Source: JAKAXG01 sp035702985 (GTDB taxonomy: Bacteria > Actinomycetota > Acidimicrobiia > Acidimicrobiales > Palsa-688). From it: DNA of 30,267 nt. Shown here in pieces: positions 1-7,482 of the stretch. Location: positions 1 through 30,267 of the forward strand of contig DASSZD010000066.1 of the NCBI GenBank assembly GCA_035702985.1, read 5' to 3'. How positions within the stretch are numbered: position 1 is the first letter of the stretch; each line of letters begins with the position of its first letter. The notes below the pieces were generated by a model. The model had not been told where the DNA came from. It did not search any database and saw only the letters and a list, made by a program, of their open reading frames with translations. Made by a program: the position numbers and the translations under genes.

Positions 1-849
1 GTCACCGAAGGCCATGACTCCCTGCTTGGCCAGGGCGTCGGCGTAGGGCTCCGACTCCGCGGACAGGTCGGCGAACACCTTCATGGACTTGGCCGTGAGG
101 GCGTCCGCCTCGGCCTGGGCCTGACCGGTTCCGAGCAGCTCGTTGGACAGCGAGCCCTGGCCGTTGAAGAAGTGCACCACGATCTTGCGGCCGTAGAACT
201 GGAAGTGGCTGTTGAAGTACTGGGCCAGCGCCTGCACCGTCCGCTCGGTGTCGGCGTTGGTGTCCTTGAGCGAGGCCCCGGCCAGCTGGGCCAGGGTCTG
301 CTGGAAGCTCTGGTCATTGGTCAGCCGGAACGCCACGTTGATGGTGGTGGGGGTCACCCCCATGGCGGTGGCCCCGCCGTTGCTGCCGCTGAAGGTCTCG
401 CACGGCGGCGAGTAGGGATCCCCGGGAATCTGCAGCTTCTGGCCTCCGCAGGGAGCGACCTTGGCCGTCCCGCTGCCCGCGGCCACCGATCCGCTGTGGC
501 CGGAGGCCCCGCCCGCCGATGACTCCGATGCCTGAGCGGCGGCGGCGGTGGACGGTTTGGCGGCCGAGGCGCCCGACGCCGATCCCGGTCCGGCCGCCGC
601 CGCCGACCCGGCCGGGTTCGGGGCCGACGAGCCCGCTCCCGGGGTGAGGACCCCGGAGGACCCGGCCGCGACCGCCGTCGTCCTGGGCACCCGGCTGGGG
701 ACGAACAGTGCCACGATCACCAGCACGGCCACCAGGATGGCCATGGGCCCGTAGCCCCGGAACAGCCGCTGGAAGACGCTGAAGTAGCCCGGGGGCGGAC
801 TAGAGGGGGGGACCCTCCGCCCGGAGGGTCCGTCGGTCGGGGTGGTCAT
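1..849 (-). CDS. Membrane-anchored ABC-type substrate-binding protein, partial (C-terminus outside window)
   Basis: The frame is open from the ATG at 849 to the window edge, giving 283 residues with no stop. Residues 1-35 are a Pro/Arg-rich cytoplasmic tail and about 36-51 a single membrane helix (MAILVAVLVIVALFV). Residues 55-130 are an Ala/Ser/Gly-rich linker. From about residue 134 there is the layout of actinobacterial Leu/Ile/Val-type substrate-binding proteins: a Cys pair (C134, C150) around a short Pro-rich stretch, then NGGAT and GVTPTTINVAF, the first strand of a type-1 periplasmic-binding fold. An uncleaved N-terminal anchor replaces the usual lipoprotein signal. The start overlaps the stop of the upstream gene as ATGA, so the two are probably translationally coupled. 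The ligand is unknown and no permease or ATPase gene is in view, so a sensor or tethered-receptor role is possible. Confidence 0.75.
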   Translation of the reverse strand, partial: MTTPTDGPSGRRVPPSSPPPGYFSVFQRLFRGYGPMAILVAVLVIVALFVPSRVPRTTAVAAGSSGVLTPGAGSSAPNPAGSAAAAGPGSASGASAAKPSTAAAAQASESSAGGASGHSGSVAAGSGTAKVAPCGGQKLQIPGDPYSPPCETFSGSNGGATAMGVTPTTINVAFRLTNDQSFQQTLAQLAGASLKDTNADTERTVQALAQYFNSHFQFYGRKIVVHFFNGQGSLSNELLGTGQAQAEADALTAKSMKVFADLSAESEPYADALAKQGVMAFGD

Positions 850-2309
850 CGCCCCTCCTCGAAGGTGATGGTGTGCTGGGCCCGGCGCATCATCCGCCGG
901 TCCGCCTCGGCCAGGAGGCCGAGCAGGGCCAGCCCGGCCAGGCCGATGCCGAGCAGGGGCCCGCCGGCGGCGTAACCGGCGGCCGCCGGAGACGTGACGG
1001 CGGCGGCCGGAGCCGGGGCCGGGGACGGGGCCGGGGCGGCCGTCGCCGGGGTGGGGGCGCCGGGGCCGGCCGGGGAGGTGGCCAGGGTGGGGGTCGGGGC
1101 GGCCCCCACCAGGCCGGCGGTGGGGCTGGTGGTGGCGACGGGAGCCGATCCCCCGCCCAGCGGTCCGTTGCCGTTGGAGAGGGTCAGCGGACCGAGGAGG
1201 CTCAGATCGTAGGGGTTGGCGGCCACATCGGAGCTGGTCGCGGTGACCCCGCCGAGGCCGGCCGAGAGGTAGCCACCCCCGTTGACCGAGGCGATGGCCA
1301 CCTGGGCCACGGTGATCGGGGTGTCGGACTGGCACAGGGCCTGGGCCAGCTGCGCCGGCTCACCCGGAAAGCCGTTCTCCAGGCCCCCGAGGACCTGCTG
1401 CTGCTGGCTCTCGGTGGCGTTGAGGCCGAGGTTGACCACGCTGTCGCGGGTGGTGTTCGGGACGGCCTGCAGCTGGAGGGGCGACACCGACTCCACCCCG
1501 TTGCTCAGGGTGGGCTGCGGGAGGAGTACCTGCAGGCCTACGGCGCCGAGCGCGGTGTTGATGGCCGTTTGGAGGGCCGTGACGTTCTGGTTCAGCGGCA
1601 CCGCATGGCCGGCGATCTCGAGCGATCCGATGGTGAAAGAACCGCTGGGTGCGGCCTGGCCGCCCGACGGATAGACCGACTCCCAGTGCAGGCCCCCCAG
1701 CTTCACCAGTCCGTTGCCGAGGTCCAGCGATGCGATGTCGGCGGTGGCTCCGGCCTGGCGCTCGCCGTCCTTCAGCCCGGACCAGGCGCGTGTGGCCATA
1801 CCCGACACGGTTATGCCCTGGACGTCGACCGGGGCGAAGCTGGTGTCGGCCTCACCGTAGGGGGTGGACGTGGCCCTGACGAACTCATCGGAGCCGTAAG
1901 AAGGCTGGGACGCCCCCTTGGAGGGGTCCAGACCCTGGTGGATCCCCTGGTCGGCGCCGGGGGCACCGGTCTCGGTGATCAGGGGCTGGGGGATCTGGTC
2001 GGGCTGGAGGGCCTGGCTGCCGCAGTTGTAGCCGGTCATGGCCGTGCCGATGGCACCCAGGTCGATCCCCTGTGACTGGGCCTTGGCCTGCCCGTTGGTG
2101 TGACCGGCGAGCGCCTCGCCGAGGACCACCCCCACGGCCAGGGAGCCGTCGTGGGGGGCCACCGCCAGGGCCTGGGCGGAGGCCGACCCCTGACCCGGCG
2201 CCGGGGTGGCGTGGGCCGGGGAACCTCCGGCCAGCATGGCGGCCCCGGTCGCGCTCAGGGCCGCCGCCAGCCCTCCTGCCAGGCATCTGACCTTCTGCCG
2301 CGTCCGCAC
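846..2309 (-). CDS. Secreted protein with C-terminal membrane anchor, function unknown
   Basis: This 487-residue protein starts at GTG, preceded at about 7 nt by GGGGGAG. It has a clear Sec signal peptide (basic n-region, AAALSATGAAMLAGG core, likely cleavage after SPAHA). The ectodomain of roughly 350 residues is rich in Gly, Ser, Ala and Leu. Residues about 390-440 are a Pro/Ala/Thr linker. A C-terminal helix (GGPLLGIGLAGLALLGLL) and a short charged tail follow. This resembles a surface protein with a transmembrane stop-anchor; no LPXTG is visible. I do not recognise the ectodomain family. The gene overlaps the next one (substrate-binding protein) by 4 bp, suggesting the pair works together at the cell surface. 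Confidence 0.75.
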   Translation of the reverse strand: MRTRQKVRCLAGGLAAALSATGAAMLAGGSPAHATPAPGQGSASAQALAVAPHDGSLAVGVVLGEALAGHTNGQAKAQSQGIDLGAIGTAMTGYNCGSQALQPDQIPQPLITETGAPGADQGIHQGLDPSKGASQPSYGSDEFVRATSTPYGEADTSFAPVDVQGITVSGMATRAWSGLKDGERQAGATADIASLDLGNGLVKLGGLHWESVYPSGGQAAPSGSFTIGSLEIAGHAVPLNQNVTALQTAINTALGAVGLQVLLPQPTLSNGVESVSPLQLQAVPNTTRDSVVNLGLNATESQQQQVLGGLENGFPGEPAQLAQALCQSDTPITVAQVAIASVNGGGYLSAGLGGVTATSSDVAANPYDLSLLGPLTLSNGNGPLGGGSAPVATTSPTAGLVGAAPTPTLATSPAGPGAPTPATAAPAPSPAPAPAAAVTSPAAAGYAAGGPLLGIGLAGLALLGLLAEADRRMMRRAQHTITFEEGR

Positions 2310-2470
2310 CAGGCCACTCCCCCGAGATCGTCATCACGGCGACCGGACGGTCGCCCCCCAACTGACTTGACCTATTCGTCGGGAATGGACGGGTTTCCTG
2401 CTGACGACCTACGACATGAGAAGGCCCTCACCTGGATCCGCCGAGACGGTTGAGGCCGGCCGACCACCGT
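2310..2470. promoter_or_regulatory. Intergenic region upstream of the envelope operon with an inverted repeat
   Basis: This 161-nt gap lies between the cyclase stop and the start of the secreted protein, both on the minus strand. It holds a perfect inverted repeat at 2338-2355 (GGCGACCG, two-base centre, CGGTCGCC), about 30 nt upstream of the GTG. That could be an operator or a leader hairpin. The DNA around 2360-2420 is locally AT-richer than its surroundings, as expected of a promoter. I cannot assign definite -35/-10 boxes. Confidence 0.35.
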
Positions 2471-3454
2471 TCAGCCGGACGACCTGGAGCCGGCCCGGCG
2501 CAGGACGGCCAGCCTGACGAAGCCGATGCCCTTCAACCGGTGCGGACGGATGGCCTGCACGGCGAAACGCCGGTCGCCGCGCAGCGTCTCGGCCAGCGAC
2601 GGGGAGATCAGCACCGAACCGGGCCGGGCCGCGATGGTGGCCCGGGACGCCAGGTTGACCACCGGGCCGAAGAGGTCCCCGGCCTGGGAAACCACCGACC
2701 CCGAGGCCGCCCCGACCCGCACCGAGGGCAGATCCGGCGAGTCGAAGGACTCGGCCAGCGACAGGGCGATCTCGCCCACCTGCTCCACGTCGGCGGTGAA
2801 CATGACCTCGTCGCCGATCATCTTGATGACCCGGCCGCCGCCGCCTACCACCTGATCGGTGGCCAGCACCTCGAACCGTTCGATCAGCTCGGCCGTCTCC
2901 CGGTCGCTCAGCTGCTCGCTGAGGGAGGTGAATCCGACCAGGTCGGCGAAGCCGACCGCCACGAGCGGGCCGGTCTGGTCCTGGTGGTTGATCCAGGCGG
3001 CCTGGCGGGTGGCCGAGTCCAGCAGGTGGCGTCTGAACAGGTACCCCACCACCTTCTCCAGCTCGTCGATGCGCTCCGGGTCGAGCAGGTCCTGGTCGGC
3101 GCCGGCCAGCTTGTCCGACCAGAACCCCACCACGGCGTCGGCCATGCGGGCCGCCGCCAACCCCAGGGTGCGGGCCATGTGGAGCAGGTCGGCGTTGTCC
3201 AACCCGCCCGTCTCGACCAGGTGGCGGACCCGCCGCAGCGCTTCCACATCGGCGTCGAGGTAGCCGTCCTCCCCCCGGGGCACGTCCGGCAACCCCATGG
3301 CCCGGCGGAGCCGGCGGGCCAGTTCGAGGTCCACCCCGGACTCGGTGGCCAACTCGACGCCGCTCAGGCGGCGGCTGTGGGGCATGACCGCCTCGGTCAG
3401 CCGCTCGAGCGGCAGGAACGCACCGCTCACCGGCCGCGAAGGGTCGGGGGTCAC
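2471..3454 (-). CDS. Class III adenylate cyclase with N-terminal Rv1264-like regulatory domain
   Basis: The 327-residue protein is predicted to convert ATP to cAMP in the cytoplasm. Residues about 15-150 are helical and lack membrane segments. They match the style of the autoinhibitory regulatory domain (Ad_Cy_reg) of mycobacterial Rv1264, which is known to respond to pH. The catalytic domain (about 163-320) carries a full residue set: metal-binding D171 in FADLVGF and D215 in MIGDEVMF, adenine-specifying K211 and D260, and transition-state N267 and R271 in GPVVNLASR. It should therefore be active as a homodimeric adenylate cyclase. A 46-codon ORF ends 25 nt upstream and may be cotranscribed. 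Family assignment is secure; pH regulation is inferred only from architecture. Confidence 0.9.
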   Translation of the reverse strand: MTPDPSRPVSGAFLPLERLTEAVMPHSRRLSGVELATESGVDLELARRLRRAMGLPDVPRGEDGYLDADVEALRRVRHLVETGGLDNADLLHMARTLGLAAARMADAVVGFWSDKLAGADQDLLDPERIDELEKVVGYLFRRHLLDSATRQAAWINHQDQTGPLVAVGFADLVGFTSLSEQLSDRETAELIERFEVLATDQVVGGGGRVIKMIGDEVMFTADVEQVGEIALSLAESFDSPDLPSVRVGAASGSVVSQAGDLFGPVVNLASRATIAARPGSVLISPSLAETLRGDRRFAVQAIRPHRLKGIGFVRLAVLRRAGSRSSG

Positions 3455-3479
3455 CGTGCCCGGCGATGCGCCGCCGGCG

Positions 3480-3620
3480 TCACCGCCGATCGCGCCACCA
3501 GCCTACGAAGACCCGGTACAGCAGGCCGCGGCCGGGTTGCTCGGCTCGCTCCTCGCTGTAGAAACGCTGGAACGCCGCCGTGTCGTCAGGGCCCGGGGTG
3601 CGATCTTGGGGGTCCGTCAT
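3480..3620 (-). CDS. Small hypothetical protein (46 aa) upstream of the cyclase
   Basis: An ATG at 3620 opens a 46-codon frame ending in TGA at 3480, 25 nt before the adenylate cyclase. The product is soluble, acidic at the N-terminus (TDPQDRTPGPDD) and basic and aromatic at the C-terminus (YRVFVGWWRDRR). There is no Shine-Dalgarno; instead TAGACT lies 8 nt upstream of the ATG, so a leaderless start is plausible. I do not recognise a family. The case for it rests on the promoter-like box, the same-strand position and the lack of any other gene in the gap. Confidence 0.5.
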   Translation of the reverse strand: MTDPQDRTPGPDDTAAFQRFYSEERAEQPGRGLLYRVFVGWWRDRR

Positions 3621-3634
3621 GTCGGGAGAGTCTA
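3618..3634 (-). promoter_or_regulatory. -10 box of a leaderless promoter (46-aa ORF / cyclase)
   Basis: On the minus strand TAGACT (3634-3629) is followed by 8 nt and then the ATG at 3620. This fits an actinobacterial -10 element with transcription starting at or beside the start codon. No good -35 is seen. Confidence 0.4.
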
Positions 3635-3671
3635 AAGACACGGTGGGGCCGGCTGGACCATCCGGGGTTCG

Positions 3672-4880
3672 TCAGGCGGCGGCCCGCTCCAGGATGTGCA
3701 CGCCACAGGCGGAGCCCAGTCCTATGACGTGCGCCAGCCCGATCTTGGCGTCGGGGATCTGGCGGTCGCCGGCCTCGCCCCGCAGGTGGTGGCAGACCTC
3801 CCAGATGTTGGCGATGCCGGTGGCGGCTATGGGATGGCCCTTGGACTGCAGTCCTCCCGACACGTTGACCGGCGTCCGGCCGTCGCGCCAGGGGGCGCCG
3901 GATTCGAAGAACGCCACGGCCTCCCCGGGCGGGCAGAGCATCAGGTTGTCGTAGTGGACCAGTTCGGCGGTGGCGAAGCAGTCGTGGAGCTCGACCAGGT
4001 CCAGGTCCTCGGGGGCCACCCCGGCCTGGGAGTAGGCCTGCTGGGCGGCGTTGCGGGTCAAGGTGTTCACGTTGGGCAGGACCTGGCAGGCCTCCTCCCA
4101 CGGATCGGTGGTGAGGACCGAAGCCGACACCTTGACGGCCCGACGGCGCTGGTCGGGCGACAGGGTCTTCAGCCTGGCTCCCGACACGACCACCGCGGCG
4201 GCTGCGCCGTCGCAGTTGGCCGAGCACATGGGCCGGGTGTTGGGGTAGGCGATCATGACGTCGTTCATGATCTGCTCCAGGCTCATGCGCTTGGTGTAGG
4301 CGGCCAGCGGGTTCAAGGTGGAGTGGGCGTGGTTCTTCTCCGAGATGCGGGCGAACAGCTCGAAGGACGTACCGCCGTACCTGTGCCCGTACTCCATACC
4401 GATCTGGGCGAACACCCCGGGCATGGTCTCGGTGCCGATGCGGCCGTCCACCGGCGCCACCGCCCCGTAGCGGCCGGCCGGGCTGAACACGTGGCCGCTC
4501 TCCTTGGCCCGCCCGCCGGCGCCGAGCAGGCCGGCCCCGGCCAGCTTCTCGACCCCCACGGCCAGACCCATGTCGCACTCCCCCGCCTTCACCGCCATGA
4601 TGGCGGTCCGCAGGGCGGTGGCCCCGGTGGCGCAGGCGTTGGCCACGTTGTACACCGGTATGCCGGTCTGGCCGATCTGCTTCTGCAGCTGCTGGCCGAT
4701 GCCGGAGCTGGCTCCCATGAGGTTGCCGGCCGCCAGCACGCCGATGTCCTTCATGGTGACCTGGGCGTCGGCCAGGGCGCTCATCGACGCCTCGGCCGCC
4801 AGGTCCACCAGGTCCACGTCCGGGTGCTTGCCGAATTTGGTCATGTGGATCCCGAGGATCCAGATGTCGTCGCCAGCCAC
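3672..4880 (-). CDS. Thiolase / lipid-transfer protein-type acyl-CoA acyltransferase
   Basis: This 402-residue protein is of the SCP-x/lipid-transfer thiolase type. The nucleophile is C83 in NVANACATGATAL. Downstream are the family motifs ELHDCFATAE, GGLQSKGHPIAATG and the C-terminal GLGSACGVHIL. The likely chemistry is thiolytic or retro-aldol cleavage, or condensation, of CoA thioesters in lipid, sterol or isoprenoid metabolism. I chose GTG at 4880 because GGAGG sits 9 nt upstream; GTG 4889 has no spacing to that site. The preceding gene, a DUF35 zinc-ribbon protein, ends at 4882. Thiolases of this class are known to form complexes with DUF35 partners, for example Ltp2-ChsH2 in actinobacterial steroid side-chain breakdown and the archaeal thiolase-HMG-CoA synthase complex. 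Exact substrate unknown. Confidence 0.9.
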   Translation of the reverse strand: MAGDDIWILGIHMTKFGKHPDVDLVDLAAEASMSALADAQVTMKDIGVLAAGNLMGASSGIGQQLQKQIGQTGIPVYNVANACATGATALRTAIMAVKAGECDMGLAVGVEKLAGAGLLGAGGRAKESGHVFSPAGRYGAVAPVDGRIGTETMPGVFAQIGMEYGHRYGGTSFELFARISEKNHAHSTLNPLAAYTKRMSLEQIMNDVMIAYPNTRPMCSANCDGAAAAVVVSGARLKTLSPDQRRRAVKVSASVLTTDPWEEACQVLPNVNTLTRNAAQQAYSQAGVAPEDLDLVELHDCFATAELVHYDNLMLCPPGEAVAFFESGAPWRDGRTPVNVSGGLQSKGHPIAATGIANIWEVCHHLRGEAGDRQIPDAKIGLAHVIGLGSACGVHILERAAA

Positions 4881-4881
4881 C

Positions 4882-5283
4882 TCAGTCACCCTCCACTGGT
4901 TCGAAGCCGAAGCCGATGGCCTCGGTGCCCTCATCGTCGGTTCCGACCACGTAGGTGGCCAGGCGCACCCTCATGCCGGTGCGCACATGCTCCGGATCGG
5001 CCGGTGTGTTGATCACGTTGCCCCGCACGCTGGTCCCGTCGCAGTCGACCACCCCGGCCACGAACGGTACCGGGATCCCAGGCGCTGCGTAGGCCACGAT
5101 GGTGAACGTCCGCAGCTCGCCCTCGGTGGGCACCTCGACGGAACGGAACGACGTGGCCCCGCAACCCGAACACGCATTGCGCCGGTCGAAGTAGCGGGCT
5201 CCGCACTCGGTGCACTCGTGCGCCACCAGGTGGGGACGGTCGCCGAGGACCAGATAATCGACCAGCGGCACCTGCTTCCCCAT
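4882..5283 (-). CDS. DUF35 zinc-ribbon/OB-fold acyl-CoA-associated protein
   Basis: A 133-residue protein with a rubredoxin-like zinc ribbon (C24, C27, C38, C41 as CTEC...CSGC), followed by an OB fold from about residue 50 (GELRTFTIVAYAAPGIPVPFVAGVVD). This is the standard DUF35 layout; such proteins bind CoA and act as scaffolds for thiolase-family partners. The ATG at 5283 has AAGGGAG at 6 nt. Longer in-frame extensions upstream lack a ribosome site and do not look like the family. The stop lies 1 nt from the thiolase start, so the two are almost certainly expressed together as one complex. Confidence 0.92.
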   Translation of the reverse strand: MGKQVPLVDYLVLGDRPHLVAHECTECGARYFDRRNACSGCGATSFRSVEVPTEGELRTFTIVAYAAPGIPVPFVAGVVDCDGTSVRGNVINTPADPEHVRTGMRVRLATYVVGTDDEGTEAIGFGFEPVEGD

Positions 5284-5352
5284 GCGTTCTCCCTTGCCTG
5301 TGGCTGCCGACCGGCGCCGGCACCGGTGACAATACCGTGCCGGTCGGGTGAC

Positions 5353-5368
5353 GTGCCGAATTCGGTAC
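5353..5368. promoter_or_regulatory. Near-perfect palindrome, candidate operator
   Basis: GTGCCGAATTCGGTAC is a 16-bp palindrome with one mismatched pair, in the 175-nt gap between the divergent DUF35/thiolase operon and the glucosaminidase-like gene. A half-site copy (CAATTCGGT) follows at 5372-5380. The size and position suit a TetR-type repressor of lipid metabolism; no such regulator gene is in the window. Confidence 0.4.
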
Positions 5369-5445
5369 TCCCAATTCGGTGGACGGCGGAGCGTCCCTGC
5401 CGGCCGCGGTCGCGACCATGCCTGCCCTGCGGGGCGCGGATCGGG

Positions 5446-5461
5446 CAACCTTTACGCCGTG
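5446..5461 (+). promoter_or_regulatory. Possible leaderless -10 of the glucosaminidase-like gene
   Basis: CAACCT (one mismatch to TANNNT) lies 7 nt before GTG 5459. No ribosome-binding site precedes that GTG. The geometry matches other leaderless starts in this window, which supports choosing this start. Confidence 0.3.
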
Positions 5462-6787
5462 TTACCGAACCGGCGGGGCGGCAGGCGCAGGCGGAACCGG
5501 CGCGCCCTCGAGCCGGCGGCGGTGGCCGCCACGGTGGCGGCTCTGTGGCTGGCGGGGGCCGGCCCGGCCTGGGGGGCTGCGCAGACCGGCGCCACCGTAG
5601 ACCTCAACGCTCTGCGGGCCCAGCAGGAGGCGGTGGTCAACCTCAACCACCAGGTGCCCATAGGAGAAGCCAGCTTCGCCGTCAGCGGGCTGCAGGACCG
5701 CCTGGCCGCCGACCGCCAGGCGCTGGCCACCGCCGACGCGTCAGCCTCCACGGCGGCCGGCGAGCTGGCGGCTGCCGGTGCCCAGCTGCAGCGCGACCAG
5801 ACCGGACTGGAGGCGGCCACCGCGGCGGTGCAATCCGACGACGCCCGCCTGATCTCGGACCGGCGGGCCCTCAAGGGGATCGCGGTGGCCCTCTACACGG
5901 GCCAGGTGACCAACCCGCAGCCCACCGGGCTGCACGCCCTGGCATCGGCGCAGCGCACGGTCATCGACACCACCGAGATCGAGACCATCACCGCCCTGGT
6001 GGGCCGCAACCTGCAGCAGGATCTGGACACCTACACCGCCGACAGCCGCCGGCAGTCAGGCTTCTCCCGGGCCGTGGCCGGCGACCGCCAGCGCCTCCGG
6101 TCCGCCCAGGACCAGCGGGAATCGGCGTCGTCCCGGTCCCAGGCCGCCCAGACGGCGGTGGCCACCGACACCGGGCGGCTGGCCGCCGCCCAGGCCCAGC
6201 TCGACCGGGCCCGCCAGGCACTGGCCTCCGATCTGGCCGCCGTCGCCGGCCCCCCCACCGGGGCCGGCGGGTTGAGCGTGGTCGGCGGCGCCGCCCTCGA
6301 CGCCGCGGAAATGGTGGCCTGGTACCGCTCCCAGGGCTACGCCGACCTCACCCCGGCCCCGGTGGAACAGCTGGCCGCCTGGTACCTCCAGGCGGGCAGC
6401 CAGGAGGGCGTGCGCGGCGACGTAGCCTTCGCCCAGGCCGTCCTGGAGACGGGAGGCTTCGGCTCCCCGGACTCGGTGCAGCTGAACAACTACGCCGGGA
6501 TCGGGCACTGCGACACCTGCAGCGCCGGCTGGGGCTTCCCCTCCCCCCAGGGCGGGGTCCTGGGCCAGGAGCAGCTGCTGCGTATCTTCGCCGACGGCAA
6601 TCCTCCGGCCGGCAGCCCGGCCCCGGTCCTGCCGTCCCTTCGGCCGGCCGATCAGGGGCGGCGGGGTTGCTGCTCCACCTGGCAGGCGCTGACCGGGGTG
6701 TGGGCGACCGATCCCACCTACGGATCGCAGATCATGGGCATCTACCAGCAGATGCTGTCGTTCGCCCTCAGCAACCCGTCCAATTGA
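5459..6787 (+). CDS. Secreted coiled-coil protein with C-terminal glucosaminidase-like domain
   Basis: The 442-residue product has a basic N-terminus (NRRGGRRRRNRR), a hydrophobic core and likely signal cleavage near AGPAWG-AA. Residues about 45-255 are Ala/Gln/Arg/Asp-rich heptad-like coiled coil. From about 290 the domain resembles lysozyme-like peptidoglycan N-acetylglucosaminidases (GH73-like): AFAQAVLETGGF carries the likely catalytic Glu, and NNYAGIGHC matches the NNxxGI motif. Together these suggest a cell-wall hydrolase in which the coiled coil could act as a gating or docking arm, as in FtsX-linked hydrolases (an analogy only). Four Cys (GHCDTC and GCCSTW) in the enzyme domain may form disulfides. 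The start is uncertain; GTG 5459 gives a proper signal peptide. A strong hairpin follows the stop. Confidence 0.8.
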   Translation: MLPNRRGGRRRRNRRALEPAAVAATVAALWLAGAGPAWGAAQTGATVDLNALRAQQEAVVNLNHQVPIGEASFAVSGLQDRLAADRQALATADASASTAAGELAAAGAQLQRDQTGLEAATAAVQSDDARLISDRRALKGIAVALYTGQVTNPQPTGLHALASAQRTVIDTTEIETITALVGRNLQQDLDTYTADSRRQSGFSRAVAGDRQRLRSAQDQRESASSRSQAAQTAVATDTGRLAAAQAQLDRARQALASDLAAVAGPPTGAGGLSVVGGAALDAAEMVAWYRSQGYADLTPAPVEQLAAWYLQAGSQEGVRGDVAFAQAVLETGGFGSPDSVQLNNYAGIGHCDTCSAGWGFPSPQGGVLGQEQLLRIFADGNPPAGSPAPVLPSLRPADQGRRGCCSTWQALTGVWATDPTYGSQIMGIYQQMLSFALSNPSN

Positions 6788-6788
6788 A

Positions 6789-6814
6789 CCGGCCCCCCTC
6801 GGGAGGGGGGCCGG
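6789..6814. terminator. Bidirectional hairpin between the hydrolase gene and tRNA-Gly
   Basis: An 11-bp GC stem (CCGGCCCCCCT paired with AGGGGGGCCGG) with a CGGG loop, 1 nt after the plus-strand stop and 13 nt beyond the tRNA 3' end on the minus strand. There is no T tract, but its place between converging genes suits a terminator for both. Confidence 0.7.
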
Positions 6815-6827
6815 TCACATGATCAGA

Positions 6828-6903
6828 TGGAGCGGACGACGGGATTCGAACCCGCGACCCCAACCTTGGCAAGGTTGTGCTCTACCAGCTGAGCCACGTC
6901 CGC
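6828..6903 (-). tRNA. tRNA-Gly (anticodon GCC), CCA encoded
   Basis: The minus strand folds as a full cloverleaf. The acceptor is GCGGACG/CGTCCGC, the D arm GCTC/GAGC, and the anticodon arm CAACC-TTGCCAA-GGTTG with GCC at 6870-6868. The T arm has TTCGAAT. The discriminator is U at 6831, followed by an encoded CCA at 6830-6828. GCC reads GGC and GGU, the major Gly codons of a GC-rich genome. Confidence 0.97.
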
Positions 6904-6921
6904 AAGCGGGTGTTCACCGTA
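6904..6921 (-). promoter_or_regulatory. Probable -10 box of the tRNA-Gly promoter
   Basis: TACGGT (6921-6916, minus strand) lies 12 nt upstream of the tRNA 5' end, as expected for a -10 element with a very short 5' leader. The -35 is not clear. Confidence 0.4.
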
Positions 6922-6945
6922 GCAGACCTCCCCCCGGGTATCTAT

Positions 6946-7482
6946 TCACCGGAGGGGCTGGACGCACTCCACATGGGGGTGGCTCACCCCGGGGTAGGGG
7001 ATCTCCAGAGGCGTGGTGCCGGCCGGGCACAGCGGGCTGCCGGGCGTGCTCGGCACGACCCGCACCACCTTGACCTTGGCCTGGGGCGAGTCGCAGGGCA
7101 CCGTCTTGGTGCTGTACTTCGGGTGGCCCTCGGCGGTACCCGTCTGGGGCAGGCAGCGGCCGAGGAGTGCGGCGGACGCCCGGGCCTCGTTCTTGACCGC
7201 GTTGGACGGCGGGAAGCTCGTCTGGAGCACGGCGATGGCCACCGCTGCCAGAACCAGGACGATCGGGATGATCCGCCACCGGCTCCGCCAGGCCGGCCTC
7301 TCCACCCGGGTCGGCACGCCGAGGAGGTTCCACCTGGGGGGCAGCGGCGGGGAGTCCACCCCGGGCGCCCACCGGACCCACCGGCGGCTGCGCGGATCGA
7401 GGAAGCTCACCCCGCCGTCGTCCTCCCGCCGCCAGCGCACACCCCGGTGGGTGGTCTCCTTCGACCCGGATCCGGTGCTCAC
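6946..7482 (-). CDS. Membrane-anchored LppU-like protein with four Cys
   Basis: The 178-residue product starts at GTG 7482, overlapping the Fpg stop as GTGA. Residues 1-68 are cytoplasmic and rich in Arg and Trp. A single helix spans about 70-88 (IIPIVLVLAAVAIAVLQ). The exported part has C110, C130, C152 and C173 in an arrangement (GRC...VPCDSPQAKVKVV...LC) that resembles the LppU/SCO3897 family of actinobacterial surface proteins, presumably disulfide-bonded. The role of that family is not established. It follows two nucleotide/DNA-repair genes, probably a readthrough operon rather than a functional link. Confidence 0.65.
   Translation of the reverse strand: MSTGSGSKETTHRGVRWRREDDGGVSFLDPRSRRWVRWAPGVDSPPLPPRWNLLGVPTRVERPAWRSRWRIIPIVLVLAAVAIAVLQTSFPPSNAVKNEARASAALLGRCLPQTGTAEGHPKYSTKTVPCDSPQAKVKVVRVVPSTPGSPLCPAGTTPLEIPYPGVSHPHVECVQPLR

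Noticed and set aside
873..2075. A 400-codon plus-strand frame opposite the secreted protein
   Set aside because: Gly/Arg-rich shadow frame; the minus strand has a signal peptide, anchor and coupled downstream gene.
6828..6903. tRNA-Gly as an attachment site for an integrated element
   Set aside because: There is no integrase, no direct repeat of the tRNA 3' end and no shift in gene content on either side.
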